Assembly: GCA_030440445.1 (NCBI GenBank)
Contig: CP098528.1
Location: forward strand, 3,472,001 to 3,536,000
Direction: 5' to 3'
DNA: 64,000 nt
Source: Halomonas sp. KG2
Lineage (GTDB): Bacteria > Pseudomonadota > Gammaproteobacteria > Pseudomonadales > Halomonadaceae
Positions within the stretch are counted from its first letter, which is position 1. Each line of letters starts with the position of its first letter. The position numbers and the translations under genes were made by a program. Of this stretch, positions 38,519 through 46,570 are shown piece by piece. Below the pieces are notes generated by a model. It worked only from the letters and a program-made list of their open reading frames with translations. It made no database searches and was not told the DNA's origin.

Positions 38519-38525
38519 CAATTGT

Positions 38526-38577
38526 CAACTCACAACTCACAACTCACAACTCACAACTCACAACTCACAACTCACAA
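38526..38577. repeat. Heptanucleotide microsatellite (CAACTCA)7
   Basis: Seven perfect head-to-tail copies of CAACTCA (38526-38574) plus CAA lie between the trmO stop and the kinase gene. The kinase's last codons and its TGA stop (38565-38567) lie inside the array. Because that stop is met within the first two units as read by the kinase, gain of copies would not change the protein. Confidence 0.9.
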
Positions 38578-40871
38578 AAAGGTAGCTTCATTGTAAATTG
38601 ACTGCCTTTACCAAACTCACTTTCACAATAAATTTCGCCGCCATGCTTAGCTGCTACCGTTTTCACTAATGCTAGCCCTAGACCATGCCCATCCGCCATT
38701 CCATCTTTATCACTGCGAGTAAAGTCGTCAAAAATATCGTTAATCTCATCAGACTCAATACCAACGCCATTGTCAGAAACCTGCAGCACAATCCACCTAT
38801 CCTGTCGATACACAAAAACATTAACTTCGCCTCCAGAAGGCGTATACTTAACGGCATTTTCAATTAAGTTAAAGACGGCTCTTGCAAGATAGTTTTTGTC
38901 GCCCATCATCGGGGCGCCGTCTTCATCTTTGAGCTTTCTCACCATTTTAATATCTTTTACTTTCGCAAGTGGGTAAACTTGATCTAGCACTTCCATAACA
39001 ACATCTTCAAAAAGCACAAACTCTTTTTTCAAATCAAATGACTTGGCTCGCGTTAAATTAATAAAGTCGTTAATCATCCCAAGTCCCATCGTGAGGCATT
39101 GTTCCAAATAGCTATAGAAATTAGCTTGCGATGCGGCCGAGGCTGGATTTTTTTGGGCTTCTAGAAATGCTAGCGCTCTTGCCTGAGGAGCTTTCATATC
39201 ATGTGATAAGAAACTAAGCATACTAGACCTCTGTGCTTCAGCTTCTACTTCACTTGTCAGGTCAACCAGCCATACTAACCAGCCCCCAGCCGCACTATTC
39301 GTCGTTGTAGATAACTCTCCCATCTCCAGTCGGTACGTTCGCCCATCCCTGTCAGTACATAATCCACCTATTTGAATGCCGTTGACGTTACTCGTGTCAG
39401 CTGGCTGGGGTGGCCATATAGTCGAAAAACCGTGTTTCTCTTCAAAGGTTAGGAAGGATGGCAAAGCATCAATGTGATCGATGGCATGCTCTCCTTCCTC
39501 CCAACAAATCGCCAATGCTTTTTTATTTGCCTGTAGAACCTCTCCCTTCTTATTTAGTATGAAGATGGGGAGCGGTAATGAGTGCATTGCATCTAATATG
39601 AATCGCCGCCCTTCTACAATTCTATCTAGCGCAAATTCAAGTGCTTGAGACTGCTGATAAAGCTTCCCACCCTCACCTCGAATATCATCAGGCTGCCTAA
39701 AGGGCAAGATAGATGGTTCTTGATATAACAATTCCAGCTCGCGCTTAAACCAAGACAGTAAGGCTGCCTGGCTTTGCCAAACAATTGCAATGATGGCGAT
39801 CCCCAACGCTATTAAGCTCGCAAAAGGAGGCCACCACCACCTAAAATTCAGCGCTACTAAAGAAGCGAATAACACACCAGTACCGAGCGACAGCACCACT
39901 AATAGCAAATAGCGAAACCTTAGCCACCATGCCAGTAGAATTAAAATAACAATAGGTAAGCTTGCTAAAAATGCCCCTAGCCAACTATCCACTTCGCGTA
40001 TATAAGTTTCATTTCGTAGGGCATCGAGTAAGTGAGCATGCACCTCAACACCTGGCATTAAACCTGAAGACAATAACGACACATTGTAACGATCGCCCAA
40101 ACCAAGAGCAGTCATGCCCACTAAGACAGTGCGACCTCGGAGCAAAGAAGCGGGTACATACCCCATTAATACATCATGGTAAGAAACGGTCGGATATGAG
40201 CCAGATGGACCACGAAATGGTATTCTTATCGCCTCAGTTGGCCAGTTTGATGATATATCACTCCCTCCCTTTTTTTCTGGATCCACAAGAAGGGTCATTA
40301 GCTGTGGCCAGACATCATCACCGCGCTCAATCAACAGCTCCACTGACCGAGCTACTCCATCAGCATCAAGCATCACATTGATATGCCCAACGCCTTTGGC
40401 GGCAGATAATAATGGAGAGGGGGGGATTAAGACATCTCGTGTCCTACCGTCCAGCAGCGATTCAGAAAGTAGTGCCATAGGTAGATAAGTGCGGCCATGG
40501 CGATCCATCGCATTGGCAAGCTGCCGATCCTCTTCAGGTAGCCGACTTGGCTCAACTAAAAGGATGTCCAAAACAATCGATTGCACGCCCGCAGCGTTCA
40601 ACTGATCAATCAGCTGTGTGTGAACATCTCTAGACCAAGGCCAACGCCCCAATGCTTGTAAACTGGGTTCATCGATCGCTACAACTAAAATATCGTCAGA
40701 GGGAGGCTCTGATTGCCTGGAAAGCCAAGCATCGTAAAAAAAATTATCAGACAGTAAGGGAGACAAACTATAAAGAAAGAAAGCAATGGGCAGTAACAAG
40801 CTACCCATTGCACACCATGTCATCACAAACCGCCGGTGCAATGCTCTAGAAAGGTTACTTCCCTGAGTCAT
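38565..40871 (-). CDS. CHASE2-domain sensor histidine kinase
   Basis: Membrane-bound kinase of 768 residues. One N-terminal helix (about 16-38) is followed by an extracytoplasmic CHASE2 domain (about 40-290, with ILVVAIDEPSLQALGRWPW and GRTVLVGMTALGLGD), three more helices (about 293-370), a PAS domain (about 425-535), HisKA with H557 in LSHDMKAPQ, and an HATPase domain with NLIENAVKYT, DNGVGIES and GHGLGLALVKTVAAKHGG. No response regulator lies next to it, so it is an orphan kinase in this window. It is the last gene of the leftward series FecR-kinase. The ATG is preceded 8 bases upstream by AGAGG, which is part of a repeat element (40876-41031). The signal sensed is unknown. Confidence 0.92.
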   Translation of the reverse strand: MTQGSNLSRALHRRFVMTWCAMGSLLLPIAFFLYSLSPLLSDNFFYDAWLSRQSEPPSDDILVVAIDEPSLQALGRWPWSRDVHTQLIDQLNAAGVQSIVLDILLVEPSRLPEEDRQLANAMDRHGRTYLPMALLSESLLDGRTRDVLIPPSPLLSAAKGVGHINVMLDADGVARSVELLIERGDDVWPQLMTLLVDPEKKGGSDISSNWPTEAIRIPFRGPSGSYPTVSYHDVLMGYVPASLLRGRTVLVGMTALGLGDRYNVSLLSSGLMPGVEVHAHLLDALRNETYIREVDSWLGAFLASLPIVILILLAWWLRFRYLLLVVLSLGTGVLFASLVALNFRWWWPPFASLIALGIAIIAIVWQSQAALLSWFKRELELLYQEPSILPFRQPDDIRGEGGKLYQQSQALEFALDRIVEGRRFILDAMHSLPLPIFILNKKGEVLQANKKALAICWEEGEHAIDHIDALPSFLTFEEKHGFSTIWPPQPADTSNVNGIQIGGLCTDRDGRTYRLEMGELSTTTNSAAGGWLVWLVDLTSEVEAEAQRSSMLSFLSHDMKAPQARALAFLEAQKNPASAASQANFYSYLEQCLTMGLGMINDFINLTRAKSFDLKKEFVLFEDVVMEVLDQVYPLAKVKDIKMVRKLKDEDGAPMMGDKNYLARAVFNLIENAVKYTPSGGEVNVFVYRQDRWIVLQVSDNGVGIESDEINDIFDDFTRSDKDGMADGHGLGLALVKTVAAKHGGEIYCESEFGKGSQFTMKLPFCEL

Positions 40872-40875
40872 TTAG

Positions 40876-41031
40876 GAAACCTCTGATTAACTATTGCGCT
40901 TGTCCATACTGCGTTAAAAATCATCTCGTGCGCGAGTCCGATCAAAATGCTCATTTACACCCCGTAAACTGCGCTTTTTCGTTGATTTTTTCCTTGTCTG
41001 GCCTGCGCTCATAACGTTAATCAGAGGCTCC
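40876..41031. mobile_element. MITE-like element with 12-bp terminal inverted repeats
   Basis: CCTCTGATTAAC (40880-40891) and GTTAATCAGAGG (41016-41027) are perfect inverted ends of a roughly 150-bp element without a coding region. Its right end supplies the TGA stop of the FecR-protein gene and its left end supplies the AGAGG ribosome site of the kinase gene. The outer limits are uncertain by a few bases, and no clear target duplication was seen. Confidence 0.7.
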
Positions 41032-42298
41032 TTAGTGTTCCAGCATCGAGAACAACAGCCATATCTGTACGTTCACCTAAGCTGACAACACGCCAGAATA
41101 TCTCGTTACCTGGCAAACGGCTTACTCTTAAAGGACCATTATTTTGAGGTTCATAATCCAATAAAACTCGCGTAAATTCGTGATCAGCAGCTAGTTGCAA
41201 GCGATAGTTTGTTTGTGCTTTATGGAACCACTCGAATATCCACGCATCTTCCTCCTGTTTAACGGATACTCGATCACCATGGTGATGAATAACGAAAATA
41301 GTGCTCTCACCTTCAATACCTAGCTCATCTATAGCGGATATGCGTAAATGGTAGAACCCTGGAGGAAGTGGGTCGAACTGTATCTGGCTGCTCTGAGATC
41401 GCTGATCACGTATTATCGTTAAAAAGTTTGGATCACTTGCTATTTGCGCTCTGAAAGCCTGCCCCTGCATAGGCGATAAAATATCTACTTGTATGGCTTC
41501 ATTTGAAAGCGAATTGATAGCCACTCCCTCTGGTGGAGGTAATAGCTGTACTACTTGGATACCACCTGCTTCATCAACACGTGCACCCTCTCCCTCATTT
41601 ATTGAGGCTTCGGCAGTATCCACCCGATGTTGAGCAGCAACATTTCCCTCATAAACCGACGTTAGCAGTGCTTCGTCTGTATAGCTTGCCCGAAAGTGAG
41701 TACCGCGCACACCTAGGACGCCCGCAGTTGTTTCTATATTGTATGCTCGTCTGCGCATGCGATTTGTAGGCACATAAGACTCTATCTCTCCATGCTCTAA
41801 TTGAAACGTGATGCCTCTCTCCCCTTCACGCTTTAACACAATGCGTGAATTAGAAGGTACCACCGCCCTAGCCCCGTCACGCATCTGAACGGTCAAGGAA
41901 GAACCTGGGCCAGTTTGAATAACGGAGTCGACCTTAATAAGGTCTCCACTCTCTAAAAGATTTTCACCGTTCTCTTCGACTATCCATGCATCTCCCGAAC
42001 GGTATAGAACTGACAAGGGAAAAGGGTCGAGAGCACTGAGGTCCACCATGGTATCAGGCTGAAGTTTGAAGGGATCAGCTATCGCATTCACTTGCTGCAA
42101 AGTAGGCCACTCGTCAGGAGTACCATAATAATATTCGGAGATATCCCAAAGTGTATCGCCTGGCATCACTTGATGGTGTGTATCAGATGCATAGGCAAGC
42201 CCCCAATTCAGTAAAAACACACCTCCGAATACAACGCCTAAAAGATGTTGTAATAGTGACTGAGCTTTCAGACGACTCCCGCTGCTTCTTATATTCAT
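41021..42298 (-). CDS. Secreted LysM and FecR-domain protein
   Basis: Exported protein of about 425 residues from the ATG at 42298; an in-frame ATG at 42358, with AGGA upstream, would give 445. After a signal peptide (cleavage near AYASD) comes a LysM domain (HQVMPGDTLWDISEYYYG), which usually binds peptidoglycan, then a FecR domain (SGDLIKVDSVIQTGPGSSL through TTAGVLGVRGTHFRASY), then a region with fibronectin-like strands. Unlike classical FecR it has no cytoplasmic anti-sigma part. LysM-FecR proteins often accompany CHASE2 signalling proteins, as here. The last two or three residues and stop lie within the MITE-like element. Confidence 0.88.
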   Translation of the reverse strand: MNIRSSGSRLKAQSLLQHLLGVVFGGVFLLNWGLAYASDTHHQVMPGDTLWDISEYYYGTPDEWPTLQQVNAIADPFKLQPDTMVDLSALDPFPLSVLYRSGDAWIVEENGENLLESGDLIKVDSVIQTGPGSSLTVQMRDGARAVVPSNSRIVLKREGERGITFQLEHGEIESYVPTNRMRRRAYNIETTAGVLGVRGTHFRASYTDEALLTSVYEGNVAAQHRVDTAEASINEGEGARVDEAGGIQVVQLLPPPEGVAINSLSNEAIQVDILSPMQGQAFRAQIASDPNFLTIIRDQRSQSSQIQFDPLPPGFYHLRISAIDELGIEGESTIFVIHHHGDRVSVKQEEDAWIFEWFHKAQTNYRLQLAADHEFTRVLLDYEPQNNGPLRVSRLPGNEIFWRVVSLGERTDMAVVLDAGTLRSL

Positions 42299-42390
42299 AA
42301 CGCCACCATCTTCAATGCGCATAGGTACGCTTGGTAATGTATTTCTTTCAAACAGCATTAATTTCTATCCTGAATTCAGGATTAAAAAGA

Positions 42391-43308
42391 TCACTCAATT
42401 AGTGTATTGGATATCCAACCTAAAGCGGGTGCATTGCCCTGTTCGAAGTAGACTTGACTCCATCCATCCATGCTCCCTAGCACGTAAACAGTGGTGCCTT
42501 TTGTCAATGACGCAATACGTTCAAAATCAGTACTTGCTCCCGCGCGGATATTAACGCGGCTTCCGGCAATTTGCTTTTCTTCAAGATTAGGCAGGCTGGC
42601 ATTAATATTTTCTTGCGCCAAACCATTGCCCCCTTGAGCAGCCATAACAAACCAAAAAACAGCCCAAGCATGGTTACGTTCAACCCCATGCCCCCTAGCG
42701 TGCATCGCACCTAAATTATTTTGTGCGAACGGATCATTTTGCTTCGCAGCACGTTCATACCACTCAAACGCGCGGGTATAGCTTTGCTCTACTCCACGAC
42801 CTGTTTCGTAAAGGCTTCCGATATTGTTCTGAGCTGCCACATGTCCCTGCTCAGCAGCCAACTCAAACCATCTCGCTGCAAGCTCAGCATTTTCATCAAC
42901 GCCCTCACCTTCCAAATACAATAAACCTAGTTGAAATTGCGCTGCAGCATTGCCCGCCTCGGCAGCCCGCTCAAACCATTGCGCGGCTGATCCTGGGTCG
43001 CCATCAAGACGTTCAAGAAGATAAAGCTCAGCCAGCCTAACCTGAGCATCTGTGAGCCCATTATCCGCCGCAAGTCGGTACCATTTGTAGGCTTCATCTA
43101 AGCTGGCACTTACTCCTTGGCCGCGTTCGAACATCATTCCCAGTGCAAACTGAGAGTCCGAGTTGCCTCGTTCTGCTGCCGTACGCCACTCATGAATAGC
43201 GGAGGCATAATGACCACGCTGGTATTCGTCAAGCCCTGCCTCATAATCCGCACTGGCTAGCGTGCTAACCCCGACAAAAACAAGGCTCAACCAGGGTAGT
43301 ATCCTCAT
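42391..43308 (-). CDS. Sel1-repeat protein with C-terminal SH3b domain
   Basis: Exported 305-residue protein from the ATG at 43308, which has GGAAGG about 8 bases upstream. The signal peptide ends near LASA. Five to six Sel1/TPR-like repeats follow, each with the A-x2-G-x4-LG pattern (for example GNSDSQFALGMMFERGQGV and GHVAAQNNIGSLYETGRGV), then an SH3b domain in the last 55 residues (RVNIRAGASTDFERIASL). Such proteins act as periplasmic scaffolds; no specific partner is evident. The FecR-protein gene follows 33-92 bp later on the same strand. Confidence 0.9.
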   Translation of the reverse strand: MRILPWLSLVFVGVSTLASADYEAGLDEYQRGHYASAIHEWRTAAERGNSDSQFALGMMFERGQGVSASLDEAYKWYRLAADNGLTDAQVRLAELYLLERLDGDPGSAAQWFERAAEAGNAAAQFQLGLLYLEGEGVDENAELAARWFELAAEQGHVAAQNNIGSLYETGRGVEQSYTRAFEWYERAAKQNDPFAQNNLGAMHARGHGVERNHAWAVFWFVMAAQGGNGLAQENINASLPNLEEKQIAGSRVNIRAGASTDFERIASLTKGTTVYVLGSMDGWSQVYFEQGNAPALGWISNTLIE

Positions 43309-43322
43309 ATTCAGGCCTTCCT

Positions 43323-43356
43323 TCACAAAAGCCCGATAGACTCTCGTCTACCGGGC
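43323..43356 (-). terminator. Terminator after the DUF6447 gene
   Basis: GCCCG-A-TAGAC (43331-43341) pairs with GTCTA-C-CGGGC (43346-43356) with one mismatch, loop TCTC. On the minus strand it is followed by TTTTGTG. It separates the TAA-associated genes from the Sel1-FecR-kinase group. Confidence 0.7.
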
Positions 43357-43392
43357 ATTCAATAAAATTGAGCAATCTCACCACTTACGAGA

Positions 43393-43722
43393 TTACTTCA
43401 CTGGCGTTATCGACTGCGTCACTTCTGCCAAAATACGGGCATAAGTATTGCGGGCCGTTTGCGTAATAGCCAGTTGATCTTGTAAACGCTGTAGTTCTTG
43501 ATCAGTTACTCGCAGGTTCTGAATTTGTTCGCGCCCCTGCTGTCCCAGGCTTTCAAGCGTGTACTCTTTACCATCTATCGTGACAGTTGGCTGTGCTGCT
43601 TGTTCACCAACGGCAACCGCTGATTCACTCTCATTAGCAGTTACGTTTTTATCGCTTTGGTTGGCTTCACTTTTACTAACTGCTCTGCTTTTTACTGAAC
43701 TTGACGTGCGCGGTTTGCTCAT
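43393..43722 (-). CDS. DUF6447 family small protein
   Basis: A 109-residue protein with a low-complexity, Ser/Lys-rich N-terminal half and a conserved C-terminal half, VTIDGKEYTLESLGQQG followed by a helix (LQRLQDQLAITQTARNTYARIL) likely to form a coiled coil. This matches DUF6447, whose function is unknown. No signal peptide is seen. GAGGTAGTTCCTT precedes the ATG. It lies among the adhesin-associated genes, before a terminator. Confidence 0.8.
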   Translation of the reverse strand: MSKPRTSSSVKSRAVSKSEANQSDKNVTANESESAVAVGEQAAQPTVTIDGKEYTLESLGQQGREQIQNLRVTDQELQRLQDQLAITQTARNTYARILAEVTQSITPVK

Positions 43723-43788
43723 AAGGAACTACCTCTCAGTTAATGTAAATTATCATAAAATAATAAGAGCAATTATCTAAGTGCTCAA

Positions 43789-44199
43789 TTAGGAGTCTTC
43801 TTCGACCGCTTCTTCTTCAACTGCTTCAATAGCGTTAACAGCTTCAGCTGGCGTACCGACACGCTCATGGGTCAGCACACAAAGTACACCAGTGCGTGTA
43901 TGTTGAATTTCAAAGTTTGTATCGCAGAAAAGAGCCATGGTATTAAGCACACGGTTTTCAAGTAATAGTGGGTTTTGCAAGTCACTTTCATTGACGACCA
44001 AACGTGCTAAAAATATACCACCTTCGGGGCACCCTAGCGCTTGCTCGTCACTTACTGCGACACATACCGAGCCTTGATCCACAGACTTCTTAGCGGGTTC
44101 CTCTTGCTGCTCCGCCATTACCCCCATACTGAATACAGATAGAACAACTGCCGCCGCAACTGCTGCTACGAACGTCGTGAGATAGCCAACATACTTCAT
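43789..44199 (-). CDS. Small secreted protein of unknown function
   Basis: A 136-residue protein with a clear signal peptide (hydrophobic 7-29, cleavage after GVMA). The mature part has four cysteines (in VCVAV, LGCPE, LFCDT and LCVLT), possibly two disulfides, and an acidic C-terminal tail (AVEEEAVEEDS). AGGAA precedes the ATG by 8 bases. I do not recognise the family. It follows the TpgA-like gene on the same strand after a terminator-like hairpin, so a role with the adhesin is only suggested by position. Confidence 0.75.
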   Translation of the reverse strand: MKYVGYLTTFVAAVAAAVVLSVFSMGVMAEQQEEPAKKSVDQGSVCVAVSDEQALGCPEGGIFLARLVVNESDLQNPLLLENRVLNTMALFCDTNFEIQHTRTGVLCVLTHERVGTPAEAVNAIEAVEEEAVEEDS

Positions 44200-44226
44200 T
44201 ATTTCAGTTCCTAATTTTCAGTTGTT

Positions 44227-44253
44227 AAAAGGCAGGGATAACACTATATCCCT
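44227..44253 (-). terminator. Terminator after the first TpgA-like gene
   Basis: AGGGATA (44234-44240) pairs with TATCCCT (44247-44253). Read leftward, the stem is followed by GCCTTTTAAC. It lies about 45 bp after the stop of the lipoprotein gene. Confidence 0.65.
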
Positions 44254-44296
44254 ACCGTTAGTAGTTATCTTTAGTACTAGTTAGCTACATAAGCAA

Positions 44297-45130
44297 CTAA
44301 CGAGCCGTCTCTGTAACCGTGATTTCTACACGTCTATTCGGCCTCAAACACTCAGTCACACCTGGCGTTGCACTTCTTCCTGGGCACTCAACAACAGGAT
44401 CCGCCATACCACGCCCAACCGTCATAATGCTTGAGCGACGAACTCCCTGATTAGCCATACGGGTTCCCACAGTCTCAGCACGAGAGTTGGATAATGCTAA
44501 ATTATAAGCCTCATTACCAAATCGATCTGTATAACCGATGATCATTACGCTCGGGTTTACAAAGTCACTTGTGATTGTTTGAGTCACTAGATCAACAGCA
44601 CGACGCCCCTCTAATGTTAACGTGTCGCTATCAAAATCAAATAACACATCGCCTGATAGTGTTAGTTTCTCTTCACGCGGTTCAGCGGCAATTTCTTCTA
44701 CTTCGATTGGCACCAGTAACGCCGGACACTGTGCATCCCGCCAACGCGTGCTCTCTAATGCCATCTCATCATCATAGTGCACTTGGTATTGGCAGGTGAT
44801 GTACTCATTGCCGTTACCCGTGTACAAGTTGAACACGTAGTTCCACTCCCGCACACCAAAGAACCCTTCCGAGTAATGGGGGTTGCCGATTAGCTGGCGT
44901 ACTTGATCCTTCGTCTGGCTTTCCTGAATGCGTAAAATGTTTTCAGGATCGACAAACTTGCCGCCGTCATACCAGTTACCCGCTAGTGCTGGAAAGCCAT
45001 CACCCGCTTCACGCAACTCCGTACGGTCGTTGTTAGGCGGGCTAGCACAGCCTGCTAACACGAGAACGGCGGCGATACTGGCGGCCCCGAGGGCCGCCTT
45101 GGTCATCATTCTGTTACTAAGATTGTTCAC
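44297..45130 (-). CDS. TpgA-like lipoprotein (BamE-like + OmpA C-terminal domains), partner of TAA 1
   Basis: A 277-residue lipoprotein starting at GTG 45130. The lipobox is LAGC with lipidated C28. Residues about 60-125 resemble the BamE/SmpA fold (TKDQVRQLIGNPHY), and the C-terminal OmpA-like domain (about 160-275, LSGDVLFDFDSD, GYTDRFGNEAYN, RPNRRVEI) should bind peptidoglycan. This matches TpgA of Acinetobacter, encoded after the adhesin AtaA and helping anchor it to the cell wall. Here the TAA stop codon (TAA) overlaps the AAGGAG ribosome site, implying translational coupling. The N-terminal two thirds is nearly identical to the second copy at 60164, but the OmpA domain differs. Confidence 0.9.
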   Translation of the reverse strand: MNNLSNRMMTKAALGAASIAAVLVLAGCASPPNNDRTELREAGDGFPALAGNWYDGGKFVDPENILRIQESQTKDQVRQLIGNPHYSEGFFGVREWNYVFNLYTGNGNEYITCQYQVHYDDEMALESTRWRDAQCPALLVPIEVEEIAAEPREEKLTLSGDVLFDFDSDTLTLEGRRAVDLVTQTITSDFVNPSVMIIGYTDRFGNEAYNLALSNSRAETVGTRMANQGVRRSSIMTVGRGMADPVVECPGRSATPGVTECLRPNRRVEITVTETAR

Positions 45131-46570
45131 GTCGTTCTCCTTTACCAGTGCCAGCCAGCGCCAATACCTGCGCCGAAGTTGCTTTGCGAGTCACCCGTTA
45201 CCTTGCCTTGAATCACCCAGCGGCCATTGTCAGAAAGGCGAGAGACACCTACCGAGACCGCCGATTCGCCACCGTAGGTGCCTGCCCCTACACCAATCAT
45301 GCTCTTACCGGGCATCCACGCTTGCGGCACCGTGGAAGCAGCAATCGCACTGGCAGAACCCGCATTAGCGTTGCGTTCGACGCTGTCGATACGGCCATGC
45401 ACGTTGACGATCTCGTTTTCAAAACGACGTCCCAGCTCGTTCATCTGCCCTACGTTAACCGCATCGGTCTCATTAACCCCCGGCGCTACGTTGGTGATGG
45501 TGGTGCCTTCTGCGCCTTTCAGTGTGATGGTGCTGTAGTCAACATTGCCATCTTCATCACGGTCGTAGTTCACCGCGCCGCGCTGAACAGCATCCAACTG
45601 GCGGACGTTAACGGCATCGGTATCTCGTGTACCGCCCGCCACATTGGTGATCTGGCGTTCGTTACCTTCGCTACCCACCGACACGGCTCCTTGCGTCGAT
45701 GCCACCGACTCATTGGAGAAACGCTCACGCTCACCGTTCATGCCTTCACGGTCGGCAACAGAGTCCGCACCGAGGGCAACGCTGCCTTCCGCTTTGGCTT
45801 GTGCACCGGCTCCCGAAGCCACACTACGATCGCCTGCCGCAACACTGTCTGAGCCCATGGCGATGCTGTCAGCACCTTGTGGGTCTGCGGCGGGGCCGTC
45901 GCTGTTGGCGCGGAAGTATTTGGAGCCCCCTTGTTCAATGTTGGTGATTTGGTTCTGCACATCCCAAAGCTGACTACCGTTCACCGCATCCGAGCTGTTT
46001 TGTGCAATATCACCGGGAGCAACGTTAGTGATCTTCGTGCCGCCATCGCCTTCCAAGGTAATGGTGTTGTAATCAACACTGCCGTCGTCGTTGCGGTCAT
46101 ATTTCACTGCGCGGTCATCCAAGTCCGCCAGGTCGTTGGTGATATTACTGATATCGCCTTCAACAGTGGTGACGCGGTTGTCTAGCTCACCGACCGCTTG
46201 GTTGGTGGCATACAACTGGCTGCCGTTAATCGCATCGGTGCTCTCAGCCGAAATTCGGCCTGCTGCGACGTTGGTCACCGTTCGCTCAGCGCCGACGCTA
46301 CCAACGCTAACGGTGGCTACTGGGGAGACACCCGCAAACTGGTACGTTTGGCCTGCAATTTCAACCGATGCGGTGCTAACCGCTTCTGCAGTACGAGCAC
46401 CTTCCCCTAGCGCAACGCTGCCTTGGTGCGAAGCAATCGCGTCGTAACCTAACGCCAGAGCGCGATCTGCTGAGGCAATGGCCTCATAACCCACGGCGGT
46501 GGAACCTTCTCCTTGGGCAAAGGCATCGCTCACTGCTAAGCCACTATCATTGGTGCGCACGTAGCGAATG
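44640..46570 (-). repeat. Duplicated segment across the TAA 1/TpgA 1 junction
   Basis: This stretch, from the middle of the lipoprotein gene through the gene boundary to the last roughly 475 codons of TAA 1, is nearly identical to 60495-62425, at a constant offset of 15855 bp. Similarity drops at both outer edges inside coding sequence. Confidence 0.85.
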
